Assembly: GCA_025041175.1 (NCBI GenBank)
Contig: JAKCFJ010000003.1
Span: 62,001-126,000 of the forward strand
Length of the DNA stretch: 64,000 bases
Direction of reading: 5' to 3'
Source: Halobacteriales archaeon YIM A00010
Lineage (GTDB): Archaea > Halobacteriota > Halobacteria > Halobacteriales > Haloarculaceae
A program made the translations under genes and the position numbers. The notes beneath the pieces are model-generated. The model did not search any database. It was not told the DNA's origin and worked only from the letters and a program-made list of their open reading frames with translations. Position 1 is the first letter of the stretch, and the number at the start of each line of letters is the position of its first letter. Below, piece after piece: positions 36,053 to 45,758 of this stretch.

Positions 36053-37387
36053 CTACTCGTTGTGGAGCGACGGTGCCGCGAACTGGCCGTCCTCGAACTC
36101 GATCGGTTCTGGTTCGTCGATGACGCGGAGGTCGTCGCGTTCTCGGGACTCCTTGACGAGGGCCTGCGACGCGTAGAATCTGCCGAGGTGCATCGTATCC
36201 ACAGCCCTGATCACTCGCACATCCTCGGGGTCGATCACGCCGATCGTCGACAAGGCGGCTACCAGCCCTGACCGATCAGTCTCAACTGCCGGTGGGAGGC
36301 GGACACCCCGGATCGTGCTGGCAGTGATCGCGTTGATCAATGTGTCCGGTGCGTTGAGTCCGGTAACGATGTCCTCGTGGACTAAGTCCGCCGAGCCCAT
36401 GCCCATCGCATTTCCGTGCGTCGTCTCGGTGAGACCGCGAACGAAGATGCGCTTGATGTCGGGTAGGTCGGGTTCGGATTCGTTGATCGCGAACGGACGG
36501 CGGCCGATAATGTTCGTGTCCAGCCCCTGGCCACTGATGTCTTTCCCTTGCCTGTCGAGCACGAGCACATCGACCGTATCGAACGGGATCTTGGGCATGA
36601 TCTCGTACGCCGTCTCGAGCAGTTCTGCCTCGCGGTCGAGGAACCCGTCCGGACGAATCCCTTCGATGTGAGTCGTGTCGTCGTGTTGGTCCTCGACGAT
36701 GGCGACGCCACCAACAATCGGCAGGACATCGAGGAGCTGTGAGGTAATTTCGGGGATCATGTTCCGGAAGCTCCAGTCGACGGCCCACTCGTGGGCGATC
36801 TTCGCACCGTGCTGTTTTCCCATCCCGATCACCATCATCTTCGAAAGACCACTTTCGACGGTCCCGTCGAAGTCGGTGTGGGGCTTGACGCGGTTGACGG
36901 GCAGGATCGCGTCGGCCGCTGCAGCGTTGGCATCGGCGACGACCGGCACGCCCCTGTCGGGCGTCTCGCCAACCTGCACGACCTCCATGCTCGACTGGAT
37001 TTCACAGCCGACCCGCTCCTCAGTGATGCCCAAGGATTCGAGCATCTCCCGCTGTCCTTCTGCCGTCGCGCCGCCGTGGCTCCCCATCGCGGGGAATATA
37101 AAGGGCTCGTAGCCGAGGTCGTCGAGTCGCTCGATCACGCCGCGGACCAGCAGCGGAAGATTCGCGATCCCTCTGCTTCCGACGCCGACGGCGACCTCGC
37201 TTCCCTCGGGGACATTCTCGAGAGCGAGCTCCTCCACCGCTGCGCCGGCGCGGTCCGGAATCCGGTCGGCGGAAATCGGATTGGTGTCCCACACCTGTTC
37301 GACGACACCGAACTCCGGCAGCTCTGTCTCGCCGCACGCTTCGAGCACTGTCTCTTCCGGCACTGCCAATTCGGAACGCGAACCCAT
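36053..37387 (-). CDS. LarA-like (DUF2088, lactate racemase domain) protein
   Basis: A 444-aa member of the LarA/DUF2088 superfamily. The N-terminal Rossmann-like domain has AVGVGSRGIANLPLL and FIFPAMGSHGGATAEGQ, including the GSHGG motif. LarA enzymes use a nickel-pincer nucleotide to epimerise alpha-hydroxyacids, but this protein belongs to a divergent branch and cofactor use is unproven. The neighbouring four-carbon sugar-acid genes suggest epimerisation of a hydroxyacid such as threonate or erythronate (inference). It is on the same strand as the KdgT-like permease and probably belongs to the same regulon. Confidence 0.8.
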   Translation of the reverse strand: MGSRSELAVPEETVLEACGETELPEFGVVEQVWDTNPISADRIPDRAGAAVEELALENVPEGSEVAVGVGSRGIANLPLLVRGVIERLDDLGYEPFIFPAMGSHGGATAEGQREMLESLGITEERVGCEIQSSMEVVQVGETPDRGVPVVADANAAAADAILPVNRVKPHTDFDGTVESGLSKMMVIGMGKQHGAKIAHEWAVDWSFRNMIPEITSQLLDVLPIVGGVAIVEDQHDDTTHIEGIRPDGFLDREAELLETAYEIMPKIPFDTVDVLVLDRQGKDISGQGLDTNIIGRRPFAINESEPDLPDIKRIFVRGLTETTHGNAMGMGSADLVHEDIVTGLNAPDTLINAITASTIRGVRLPPAVETDRSGLVAALSTIGVIDPEDVRVIRAVDTMHLGRFYASQALVKESRERDDLRVIDEPEPIEFEDGQFAAPSLHNE

Positions 37388-37700
37388 ACCACGAAAGGGA
37401 TTCCTCGCTACTAAAAGAATACGGTTTTAGACGAGATTATTAATATTGGAAGGATATTTGTGCGCGTACGAAGTTTGTTCACAGGCCACGATAGAGAATC
37501 GACAGCAGATCGGAAGTAGCGAAGCGCGTGCTCTGCCGCTGGACTGTATCGAGGCGGACGAATACAAACGACCTGCGAGCGGTCGTGATAGTGTCCGAGG
37601 AGGGATGAAACGGATCGGCGAACAGCATCGGACCGGAAAAACGGGAACCCATCAGGTCGGCCCGGAGAAATCAGCACCCGCCAAGCAGTGGCGTACGCCG
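37388..37700. other. Intergenic, no gene seen
   Basis: Spacer upstream of the LarA-like gene, AT-rich next to its start (37400-37460), so it probably holds its promoter. No repeat or relic recognised. Confidence 0.5.
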
Positions 37701-38705
37701 CTAATCATCGTCGGCGACATCGGTCGCTTCGGTCCCCACCGTGGTGGTCTCGTCTCCCGGATTCGACTTGGACTCGTCTTCGTCGTTTACCCTCTCGTAC
37801 ACGAAGCTTGCCAGGATCGGCGCTAACAGGGCTGTGACGATCGTGGACGCGGCCACCTGCGGCGTCGCCACGGTCGCGGCGCTCCTCAGAGTCGGGTCGG
37901 CAACGGCGACGGCTTCGGGAGTCGCGACCGCGTTCCCGGCTGTACTCGACGCGGACGCGCCCGCCACGCCGCTTCCGCCCGAGAGTCTGTCGGCCAGGAT
38001 GTTGAACACGCCCCCGATGAGCACCGTCATGACGCCGAGCACGACACCCGCCGCTCCGGCAGTGAACAACATCTTGAAGTCGATTCCGGCGCCCAGCGGA
38101 AAGGCGAAGAAGGGAATCAGGACTGGTCCGGCGCTCGTGAGGTACTCTCGCATCTCGGGATCGAGGTTGCCTAGGATCATCCCGATCAGGATCGGGATGA
38201 CGACCGCCACCAGATCCAGGACCGGGATCGATGCGATCCCGGCCGTGCCGAGGGCAACCATCGTCAGGAACGGGCCGTCGTTCACCGAGATGATTGAGAT
38301 GGCTCCGACGTCCGTCTCGTCGCCCATATCCCCGACTAGGGCGGCGTACAGACCACCGTTCGTGTTAGTCATCGCTGCGATGATCGCGAGCGACGAGAGC
38401 CCGAAGAGGCTGTTACCGAGGAAGGTGGCCACGAGCAAACCGATACCCATCCCCACGAGGAGCTTCATCGCGGTGATGGCCACGCCCTGCTTCAGGGCCT
38501 GCGGGGCTTCGTCGAGAGTGATACCGGCGCCCATACACACAAGGAACGCGGCGATCAACGGCAACGCCCCGTCTTTCAGGAGCGCCGTCGTGAACCCGCC
38601 GATCTCTAGGGCCTGTGGGAAGAACGTGTTCGTGAGCGCGCCCAGGATCAACGGCACGACCATCATTCCGCCGGGAACCGACTCGAGTCTCTCTTTGATC
38701 TTCAT
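37701..38705 (-). CDS. 2-keto-3-deoxygluconate permease family transporter (KdgT-like)
   Basis: A 334-aa polytopic membrane protein. It opens [20 protein letters not shown], a hallmark of the KdgT family, followed by about ten hydrophobic helices (for example [20 protein letters not shown]). An acidic soluble tail ([20 protein letters not shown]) ends the protein. Family members import sugar acids with protons. Together with PdxA2-like and DUF1537 proteins it probably imports threonate or erythronate rather than ketodeoxygluconate. Confidence 0.88.
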   Translation of the reverse strand: MKIKERLESVPGGMMVVPLILGALTNTFFPQALEIGGFTTALLKDGALPLIAAFLVCMGAGITLDEAPQALKQGVAITAMKLLVGMGIGLLVATFLGNSLFGLSSLAIIAAMTNTNGGLYAALVGDMGDETDVGAISIISVNDGPFLTMVALGTAGIASIPVLDLVAVVIPILIGMILGNLDPEMREYLTSAGPVLIPFFAFPLGAGIDFKMLFTAGAAGVVLGVMTVLIGGVFNILADRLSGGSGVAGASASSTAGNAVATPEAVAVADPTLRSAATVATPQVAASTIVTALLAPILASFVYERVNDEDESKSNPGDETTTVGTEATDVADDD

Positions 38706-39044
38706 GGTTGGAGTCAGACACCGATGTCAGTGTCGCCGGAGCGGCTCCCGGTCACGATCAGAGTCTGTTCTCTCTTCGCAACTGAATCGCTATGATCTAC
38801 GATGGCTCGGGCTGTGTTGGCAAACATTCCATTAATCGTTACAGAATGAGGGTTAAAAACGTTACGAGAATATCATCAAAGAGTGTGGTGAATGTTCTAT
38901 CATGGATAGATATCACCATGGACAATAATACATAAATCAGATGGGGTTATTTACGAGATTTCCGATCGCCCGACGAAGCGCGAACGTGTCGAGATGTGAT
39001 CGATCCTCGTCGGGCGCGTTCCAGCCGTGGCGTTGGAGCGACGG
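38706..39044. other. Intergenic, probable permease promoter
   Basis: The spacer between the PdxA-like gene end and the permease start is AT-rich at 38840-38940. No ORF with features and no clear operator palindrome. Confidence 0.5.
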
Positions 39045-40046
39045 TCAGTCGTGAGCCGCTATCTCGACGGCGACTTCGGCAGCGTCGACCAGGCTCCGTT
39101 CGGAAGCGATCCCGTCGCCAGCGATGTCGAAAGCAGTCCCGTGGTCGACGCTCGTCCGGACGATCGGTAGCCCGATTGTCACGTTCACCCCGGAGACCGC
39201 GTCATCGCCGGCGAATCCGAGCATCTTGATGGGAATGTGTCCCTCATCGTGGTACATCGAGACTACGCAGTCAAACTCCCCGCGCGCCGCCCGGACGTAC
39301 ACTGTGTCCGGCGATTCGGGACCCGTCGCGTCGATTCCTCGCTCCCGGGCCCGCTCGATCGCCGGTTCGATCTCGGCTTCGTCCTCCTCGCCCAACAGCC
39401 CTCCGTCGCTGGCGTGGGGGTTGAGTCCCGCGACGCCGACAGACGGCGATTCGATGCCGAGGTCACGTAACGTTTCGTCTGTCAGACAGATCGTGTCGAG
39501 TACGTTCTCCGTCGTCACCAGATCACAGGCCTCCCGCAGCGAGACGTGCGTGCTCACGTGGGTCACCCGGAGTTCGTCCTCAACGAGCATCATCGAGTAG
39601 TTCTTCGTATCGGTGTAGTCGGCGAGCATTCCGGTGTGTCCGGCGTAGTCACTGCCAGCGAGTTTCGTCGCCTGCTTGTTGATCGGCGCCGTCGTGATGG
39701 CGTCGATCGTGCTCGCCTTGGCGAGTTCGATCGCGCGTTCGATGTACGCGAGGCTTGCAGCCCCGTACTCTTCGCGAACCTCCCCGCGGACGAGCCGGTC
39801 GACGTTATCCAGGTCCAGCACTGGAATGCGATCGGCGTCGAAGCGCGCGTCGGCCACGGTATCGACGGGCTCGACAGAGAGCGACGCGTCGCAGATATCG
39901 ATAGCGTCGGAGAGAACGTTCGCGTCACCGATCACGATCGGTCGACTGCTGTCGCACAACTCCGGATACGCCTTCACGATCACCTCTGGCCCGATACCGG
40001 CGGGATCTCCCATCGTGATACCGACGAGTGGAGTATCGTTACGCAT
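39045..40046 (-). CDS. PdxA2-type 4-phospho-D-threonate/erythronate dehydrogenase
   Basis: A 333-aa PdxA-family dehydrogenase. Family motifs visible are GITMGDPAGIGPEVIVKA, YAGHTGMLADYT with a metal-binding His, MYHDEGHIPIKMLGF and GLPIVRTSVDHGTAFDIAG. The PdxA2 branch oxidises 4-phospho-D-threonate or -erythronate, yielding DHAP and CO2. Haloarchaea lack the PdxA/PdxJ B6 route, which favours this role. Its start overlaps the kinase gene's end by 8 bp, so the two are translationally coupled. Confidence 0.88.
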   Translation of the reverse strand: MRNDTPLVGITMGDPAGIGPEVIVKAYPELCDSSRPIVIGDANVLSDAIDICDASLSVEPVDTVADARFDADRIPVLDLDNVDRLVRGEVREEYGAASLAYIERAIELAKASTIDAITTAPINKQATKLAGSDYAGHTGMLADYTDTKNYSMMLVEDELRVTHVSTHVSLREACDLVTTENVLDTICLTDETLRDLGIESPSVGVAGLNPHASDGGLLGEEDEAEIEPAIERARERGIDATGPESPDTVYVRAARGEFDCVVSMYHDEGHIPIKMLGFAGDDAVSGVNVTIGLPIVRTSVDHGTAFDIAGDGIASERSLVDAAEVAVEIAAHD

Positions 40047-41310
40047 CGGTTCGAGTCAACGTGCTCAGACAATTAACAATTGTCTCTTCCGATCCGAAGC
40101 CGCCGGCTTTTGTGATCAGCGGCATCCCGGCGGTAGAGCCGTCAGCGAAGGTGCCGATAGGAATCCCAGCTTCGACCTCTTCGCCGGTCAGCGTGACTGC
40201 CGTCGCGTCGAGAGCCCGGATGACGGCGACTGCGATGTCCCCCCCGGTCAGCAAGAGACCGGACGGGGTTTCGGTTCGAAGAACCTCCGTTGCCCTCTCG
40301 GCCAACCCCGTGGCCACGCGTTCACAGACCTCGGTTGGCGCAAGACCTAGTTCCCGACCGGCCGCGATCGTCCGCTCCACGGCTCCGTCGTCGGTCGCCG
40401 CGGTCAAAACGATCTGTCGATCGTTCCGGAGTCGCTGCACGGCCCGCGTGACTCCGTCAGTATCGTCCCCTCGTAGCAGCGAGTCGCCGTCGAATTCTAC
40501 GATCGCTTCGTCGGAAACGTGGTCGAGTTGCGTGAGCGTCGTCGCACTCACGCTGCCGACGACACCCAACGCCGCCCCGGGTGAAATCTGGGGTGGGGAG
40601 GGCTCGCCGGCGTCGGTGCCTGAAACCGGAAGCTGTTCGGCTAATCCGCCGCTACCGACGTAGAGCGTATCGAATGCAGCCCCCGATTCGCCGACGGCCG
40701 CCAGGTGGCTGTCTTCGCGAGCGTTGCAGACGAGAACCGGTGCCCGCTCGTGGCGCCCGACAGCGTCGGCGATAACGGACGCGACACGTTCACGCCCCGC
40801 GTCGACGGTCCGGAGGGATACGCTCTCGACAGGCCGCTCGAGGGAAGCGAACAGTTCGGTCAGCGACGAGGACATCGGCCCTTTGTCGTCGTCACCGTAT
40901 TCTGTCTCCGCGACAGGCGTCCCGTTCACGTAGTGGATGTCGTCCTCCGTCGTTCGGCCCGTCGGAGGGAACGCCGGGGCGACCAGCGCGAGGTCGGCTT
41001 CCGACGCCGTGAGGGCCGCATCGACCTCGGCAACGAAATTGCCACGGAGGGTCGAGTCGACCTTCTTGTAGATCGTATGAGCGGGGAGCCTCGCGATGGT
41101 CTCGGAGACGCTGTCGACGGCTTGGTGTTCCTCTTCGTATCGGCTATCAGTGTTGATGCTCAGTACCGCGGTGTCTTCGTCTGGCGCGACAGTGGTCGCA
41201 TCGGCCCCAGGGGCCACCAAGACGGTGGTCGCGTAGCCGCGCGCAGCGAACCCCTGTGCCGTATCCATCGCACCGGTCAGGTCGTCAGCGACGACTTCGA
41301 CGGAGTACAT
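40039..41310 (-). CDS. Four-carbon acid sugar kinase (DUF1537; DtnK/DenK-like)
   Basis: A 423-aa kinase. The N-terminal domain opens VVADDLTGAMDTAQGFAARG, the family signature. The C-terminal nucleotide-binding domain has SGLLLTGGDIAVAVIRAL and GIPIGTFADGSTAGMPLITK. Family members phosphorylate D-threonate or D-erythronate at C4. The gene overlaps pdxA by 8 bp, giving a kinase-dehydrogenase pair that converts the acid to DHAP and CO2. The sequence does not decide between the threonate and erythronate forms. Confidence 0.9.
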   Translation of the reverse strand: MYSVEVVADDLTGAMDTAQGFAARGYATTVLVAPGADATTVAPDEDTAVLSINTDSRYEEEHQAVDSVSETIARLPAHTIYKKVDSTLRGNFVAEVDAALTASEADLALVAPAFPPTGRTTEDDIHYVNGTPVAETEYGDDDKGPMSSSLTELFASLERPVESVSLRTVDAGRERVASVIADAVGRHERAPVLVCNAREDSHLAAVGESGAAFDTLYVGSGGLAEQLPVSGTDAGEPSPPQISPGAALGVVGSVSATTLTQLDHVSDEAIVEFDGDSLLRGDDTDGVTRAVQRLRNDRQIVLTAATDDGAVERTIAAGRELGLAPTEVCERVATGLAERATEVLRTETPSGLLLTGGDIAVAVIRALDATAVTLTGEEVEAGIPIGTFADGSTAGMPLITKAGGFGSEETIVNCLSTLTRTDA

Positions 41311-41838
41311 GGCACCACACTGTATGTAGTGATAGATAAAATCAGTGGTGAGCGCTCTTGCGGAGATAACTGTTGACTCCCCGATATTTAACGATACTAA
41401 ACGCCGAAGCTGCGATAAGGGATGGGACGAATCCTTTACAGGACTAACGATGTAATGGCAAGCTCAGTTCGAGGAAAACAGCGAGTTTCGGTGGCAGAGC
41501 CGAAAATCGGTTTTGTATCATCGATTATCTATTGGTCGAAGCTCCCGAATTCGTGCTGTTAAAACGCATCCAGATATTATTTGTCTTTTCAGATGAAAAA
41601 TTATGAGAGTATATTTATCATTGTCGAACTTGATGCGTCGGAACGGTCGGCGAGAGGGGGAATATGCGACGGATCAGTGGTGTTGGAGATGTGACTGTCG
41701 ACGAGTCACACTCGACATGACGGCAGAGCACCGATATTCGCCTGCTACGCGCAGCCCTGGGGGCGTCCGACCGCCGTCGACATCGTCCTCGGACGAGGTC
41801 TCGCCCACTCTTCGTTTAGCAATAGCAAATAGAAGCGT
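41311..41838. other. Intergenic, kinase promoter side
   Basis: About 530 bp between the kinase start and the end of the IclR gene. AT-rich sequence at 41320-41400 and 41560-41620 may include promoters. One inverted repeat TGTGACT/AGTCACA with a 7-bp spacer lies at 41690-41710. No gene recognised. Confidence 0.5.
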
Positions 41839-42648
41839 TCACTCCATTCGCAAGGTCGATATACTCTCGGTCATGTTGACGTTCGCCTCGATCACGTTAG
41901 TCGTGTTCTTCACCGTCTCCGGCAGCACCTCGCGGAAGCGCTTGCCTTGCATGCGAGAGATCGGTCCGGAGACGCTCACCGAACCGAGAACGCGACCCGT
42001 CTGGTCACGGACCGGCGCACCGACTGCTCTCACTCCTTCGACTTCCTCCTGGTCGTTGAGCGAGAACCCGCGTTTTCGAGTCTTTGCGAGTTCGTCGAAC
42101 AGTGTAGACCGGTCGGTGATCGTGTTTTCGGTCATCTTCTCGAGGCCGTATTCGTCGATTATTCGCTCAACGCGCGTTCGCGGAAGAAACGCGAGAGTCG
42201 CTTTTCCTGTCGCCGTGTAGTGTAGGTAGTCCGGGCGCTGGAGCTTGACGACGTGGAACTGTTCGCCGATGGCTTGCTCGCCATGGACCTTGCGGAGTTT
42301 CATGCTCAATCCGTGCTCTTCGGTCGATAGGTGAACGATCTCGCCAGTCTCGTTCGCCAACTTCTGAACTTCGGGCTTCCCGATATGGTGGAGTAGGTTG
42401 TTATTCCGGACATACTCGCCGAAGATCAGGAATCTGAGGCTGAGTTTATACTCGCTGTTCTCCTTCACCACGAACCGGTGTTGTTCTAGCGTGCTAATGT
42501 GGTTGTGAACTGTCCCTTTCGTCAGATCAAGATGGTCGGCGAGTTCGGTAATCGACGCGGTGTGTAGCTCTTTGAGCGCTTCGAGGACCTCTATGGTGGT
42601 TTCCACGGCTCGAACTGGGTTTGTTGCTTTTTCCATAGATATCGACAA
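41839..42648 (-). CDS. IclR family transcriptional regulator
   Basis: A 269-aa regulator. The N-terminal winged HTH reads ETTIEVLEALKELHTASITE, LADHLDLTKGTVHNHISTLE; the effector domain includes ATGKATLAFLPRTRV and GSVSVSGPISRMQG. Met 5 (MEKATNPVRAVETT) is an equally plausible start. It lies upstream of, and in the same orientation as, the kinase-dehydrogenase pair. It is the obvious candidate regulator of the sugar-acid locus, sensing the acid or a metabolite. It resembles the regulator at 3944-4702 in layout. Confidence 0.9.
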   Translation of the reverse strand: MSISMEKATNPVRAVETTIEVLEALKELHTASITELADHLDLTKGTVHNHISTLEQHRFVVKENSEYKLSLRFLIFGEYVRNNNLLHHIGKPEVQKLANETGEIVHLSTEEHGLSMKLRKVHGEQAIGEQFHVVKLQRPDYLHYTATGKATLAFLPRTRVERIIDEYGLEKMTENTITDRSTLFDELAKTRKRGFSLNDQEEVEGVRAVGAPVRDQTGRVLGSVSVSGPISRMQGKRFREVLPETVKNTTNVIEANVNMTESISTLRME

Positions 42649-42714
42649 CCATCTTCTCTAGGACAAAGGTGTTTACTATCTCTAAACGTCTTGGCGGTGA
42701 GTCGACGAATCTCT

Positions 42715-42951
42715 GCCCTCGCACGAACCGACCTCAATGGCCATCTTGACTACTCCGAGCGCAATATCATCGAAAAGCCGTTCCAGACGTATACGAGGCG
42801 AATCGAACGATTTTACGAAACATGGAACGGCAGCCAGACTAGCGCAGAGCGCTGGCTAACTGCCTACACGATCTATTACAACCATCATCGGAGCCACCAA
42901 GCACTGGAGAATCAACCACCGATCACAGCACAACAGAAGGGTTCAATCTAG
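42715..42951 (+). pseudogene. DDE transposase C-terminal fragment
   Basis: The frame reads SERNIIEKPFQTYTRRIERF, YETWNGSQTSAERWLTAYTI, YYNHHRSHQALENQPP, the end of an integrase-core (DDE) transposase with its catalytic Glu in IIEKPF. The first two acidic residues and the N-terminus are missing. No flanking ends were found. Confidence 0.65.
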
Positions 42952-42976
42952 CAGTGCCCAGCAAACACGTACCCCA

Positions 42977-43566
42977 CTATGCCACATCAGTGCCCGACGC
43001 CTGGGTGAGCATATGGACAGCTATCGCCCCGAACACAAGGTTAAGACCGATCAGAACCGCGAGGTTCGGGAGGATCACATCCCAAGACCAGCCGGTAATG
43101 ATGAGCGCTCGCGCCGCGTCTACACCATAGGTGACGGGGTGAGAAGAGCGACGATGATCGAGAACGCTACGTACCACCCAGCAGAGACGATACCGATGGC
43201 GATAATACCAAGTCCACCCAACACACCGGTTGCAACGGTTGCCCCGAGCAACCACCCGAGTGCCAGAATGATGACCATCTGAACGGTCACCATCGCCATC
43301 TCTGCGAGGGTTTTTCCCAAGAATATCCCACCACGGCTCATCGGTGAAACCATCACCTTTTCAGATATCCCATGATTCATATGATCGAGTAGTACTGTGC
43401 CGGATGTCGATGCCCCAGTGAGTGACACCATAATTATAATAGCAGGGAACAGAAAATTCTCGTATATGATTGTCCCTCCGCCTTGACTGATCGCATCCGT
43501 CATCACCTGACCGAACACTTCTAAGAATAGGATGAGAAAGATCACCGGCTGAGTTAGCTGTATTGT
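42977..43566 (-). pseudogene. ABC-2 type permease, C-terminal part
   Basis: Hydrophobic segments typical of ABC-2 permeases: LTQPVIFLILFLEVFGQVMT, then MNHGISEKVMVSPMSRGGIF and MVIILALGWLLGATVATG. The frame breaks near 43130. The final HPVTYGVDAARALIITGWSW and LIGLNLVFGAIAVHML are in another frame. The 5' end is cut by the TnpB element at about 43566; the missing start is found at 45172-45260. No cognate ATPase gene is nearby. Confidence 0.75.
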
Positions 43567-43718
43567 AGGCGGTAAGCCCCCTTCCTCACCGCCCGAACGG
43601 AGTGAGGGCGTAGGGAGGGGATACACCGCCGTCATCACCATTCATACACTCTTCAATTGCTGGCTCACAGGCCCACATATCGACACATTTATGTTGAAAC
43701 AATGTGTAAACACCAGTA

Positions 43719-43859
43719 ATGGATAGACACGAAATCGAAGGCAGCGAAGTCATCGAAGGCGAGGTGAAAGCAACTGGCAATGGGGCACATGTTCTCGTTC
43801 CAAAGCGGTGGCGTGGTGCAGAGGTGAAGGTCGTCCGAACGTCTGACCCCGACGAATAA
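43719..43859 (+). CDS. 46-aa DUF2080-like transposon-associated protein
   Basis: The frame reads MDRHEIEGSEVIEGEVKATG then NGAHVLVPKRWRGAEVKVVR and TSDPDE. This is the small AbrB/SpoVT-like beta-rich protein commonly found just before haloarchaeal tnpB genes. It ends 3 bp before the tnpB start, so the two are probably co-translated. It may act as a DNA-binding regulator of the element. Confidence 0.75.
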   Translation: MDRHEIEGSEVIEGEVKATGNGAHVLVPKRWRGAEVKVVRTSDPDE

Positions 43860-43862
43860 TTC

Positions 43863-45002
43863 ATGTACTACAACTACAGGTATCGATTGAACCCGACAGC
43901 AGACCAGCGTAAGACGCTGAACTACCACCGTGATACCTGTAGACAGCTCTACAACCACGCTCTCTATCGTTTCAATCAGATTCCTGAATCGGCGGGGACA
44001 CTCAATCAGCGCGTGCGAACAATCCGTGACGAACTCCCCGACCTCAAAGGCTGGTGGGACGCCTTGACTGACGTGTATGCGAAAGTGCTCCAACCCACCG
44101 TCATGCGGATCGAGCACAACGTCACGGCACTCGGCGAACTCAAGGATCGTGGCTACAACGTCGGTGAACTCAAGTGGAAACCACCACGGGAGTTCCGCAG
44201 TTTCACCTACAACCAGTCTGGCTTCGAACTCGACAAGAAGGGTGGTCAGACTGTGTTGTCCCTCTCGAAACTGGCGGATATTCCGATTCGAATGCACCGA
44301 TCAATCCCCGAAACAGCGACGATCAAAGAGGTGACACTCAAGAAAGAACCGACGGATGAGTGGTCTGCTATCTTCGGGATTGAATTCGACCGAGACCCAC
44401 CGGAGAAATCTGACGAAATTACTGACGCAGTAGGGATCGACGTGGGCATTCTCAACTATGTTCACGACACCGACGGAACGGCTGTCGGGTCGCTTGACCT
44501 CACTGACGAACGCGAACGACTGGAACGCGAGCAACGGACGTTGTCGCGCAAACAGCACGGGTCTAACAACTGGAAAAAGCAACGTCAGCGCGTTGCAGAG
44601 TGTCACGCCACGATCAAACGCAAGCGGCGGGACTTCCTCCACAAACTCTCGACGTACTACGCTACTGAGTACGATCTCGTCGCCGTTGAAGCGCTCAACG
44701 CCACGGGGCTGATGGAACTCCCATCGAACAGTCGTAATCGCGCGTCAGCTGCATGGGGTACCTTCCGGCGGATGCTCGAATACAAGTGTGAACATAACGG
44801 CACACATTTCGTCGCTGTTGAGCCAGCTGGAACGACCAAAGCGTGTGCAGCCTGCGGTGTCTCGACCGATAAACCATTGTGGGTCCGCGAACACTCCTGT
44901 CCAAGCTGTGGCTTCGAGGCCGATCGAGACTGGAACGCAGCCTACAACATTCTTTCTCGGGGAATCAAGCACGTAGGAGTGGGACACTCCGAATTGACGT
45001 GA
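43863..45002 (+). CDS. tnpB: RNA-guided endonuclease TnpB
   Basis: A 379-aa TnpB of a different subfamily from the copy at 21965. RuvC residues D193 (VGIDVGILN), E276 (VAVEALNATG) and D356 (ADRDWNAAYN) are present, as is the zinc ribbon (CAACG and CPSCG). The protein stops at GHSELT, because a hairpin block follows directly. The sequence coding the usual tail (VETALPTGTT and VVEAGSPTL) resumes downstream at about 45063. The nuclease core is intact, but the tail and any overlapping guide RNA are altered. Confidence 0.9.
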   Translation: MYYNYRYRLNPTADQRKTLNYHRDTCRQLYNHALYRFNQIPESAGTLNQRVRTIRDELPDLKGWWDALTDVYAKVLQPTVMRIEHNVTALGELKDRGYNVGELKWKPPREFRSFTYNQSGFELDKKGGQTVLSLSKLADIPIRMHRSIPETATIKEVTLKKEPTDEWSAIFGIEFDRDPPEKSDEITDAVGIDVGILNYVHDTDGTAVGSLDLTDERERLEREQRTLSRKQHGSNNWKKQRQRVAECHATIKRKRRDFLHKLSTYYATEYDLVAVEALNATGLMELPSNSRNRASAAWGTFRRMLEYKCEHNGTHFVAVEPAGTTKACAACGVSTDKPLWVREHSCPSCGFEADRDWNAAYNILSRGIKHVGVGHSELT

Positions 45003-45004
45003 TC

Positions 45005-45054
45005 CGAGAGACCTTCGGTCTCTCGTCATCACGAAAGGCGCAAAGCACCTTTCG
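45005..45054. repeat. Two tandem hairpins in tnpB tail
   Basis: CGAGAGACC/GGTCTCTCG with loop TTC (45005-45025) and CGAAAGG/CCTTTCG with a 9-nt loop (45032-45054). The block separates GHSEL from VETALP, which are contiguous in intact TnpB genes. Stem and loop style match the blocks at 481-579 and 25675-25721. Confidence 0.75.
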
Positions 45055-45171
45055 AACGACCTGTGGAGACCGCGCTCCCTACGGGAACTACGAACGTTCC
45101 TGCACAGCGCGTCGTGGAAGCAGGAAGCCCCACCCTTAACCGCGAGCCGTCAGGCGAGCGGTAGGGAGGGG

Positions 45172-45260
45172 TAGTTCACTGAGCCAACGAGCGCGAACGG
45201 ATTGCGAACCAACTTGCGCCCTCCGCCGACAAAGAAACACCAGGTTGCCCGCCGATTCAT
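45172..45260 (-). pseudogene. ABC-2 type permease, N-terminal part
   Basis: On the minus strand MNRRATWCFFVGGGRKLVRN then PFALVGSV ends abruptly at the TnpB element border and fits the beginning of the permease whose remainder lies at 42977-43566. The IS insertion therefore inactivated this gene. Confidence 0.65.
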
Positions 45261-45758
45261 ACTCAATATTTGATACAGGGATAGATGATATTTTCTACTA
45301 ATCATATTACATGCATGATAAGGTACGTATGTCCCACGTGAACGGCTTTGGAACCCGTAAATAATAGATGTGGAATTATGCAATAATATAATCATACATA
45401 TAATTGGGAAATAATACTTCCGTCATATCAATTTCGTACCGGAATGGCGATTGTATCATTAAGCCAAACTTCACAGCCAGCCGTGTATCACCAATCCATC
45501 CGCCTAATTTCAGTAGGTTATCATACAGATACTATCGATTGTCGCTCGTGTCAATCCAAGCAATTATATATGATCTAATTGGATTCAGTCTCCTTACCCC
45601 GGCGCTTCGACCGCTTTGGGGGATGATCGGCGAGCAGATACGGGGCGGTCGAACCGTGATCCGATGCAGAACATTCCGATAGAAGGTCTTCATCTCTACT
45701 TACGGCCGCACTCACCCATCGGTCCCTGGTGTGGACAATTCCTAAGCCACGATGGCTA
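45261..45758. other. AT-rich intergenic region
   Basis: Strongly AT-rich from 45270 to 45600, unlike the rest of the window. No ORF with protein features. It contains the former promoter of the split permease. Confidence 0.5.

Larger units (their letters stand above)
43563..45171 (+). mobile_element. TnpB-only IS200/IS605-type element
   Basis: The insertion contains a 46-aa ORF and tnpB but no tnpA. It splits the ABC-2 permease gene: the permease residues NPFALVGSV lie at the right edge and IQLTQPVIFL at the left. Hairpins occur near both ends, including CCTCAC/GTGAGG at about 43584-43607. Movement would require a TnpA acting in trans, such as the one at 23394. Confidence 0.75.

Noticed and set aside
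41690-41710. TGTGACT/AGTCACA inverted repeat as an IclR operator
   Set aside because: It is about 380 bp upstream of the kinase start with no second copy, so chance is a sufficient explanation.
43567-43641. YPLPTPSLRSGG as the N-terminus of the ABC permease
   Set aside because: These residues are translated from the TnpB element's left end; the native N-terminus is at 45172-45260.
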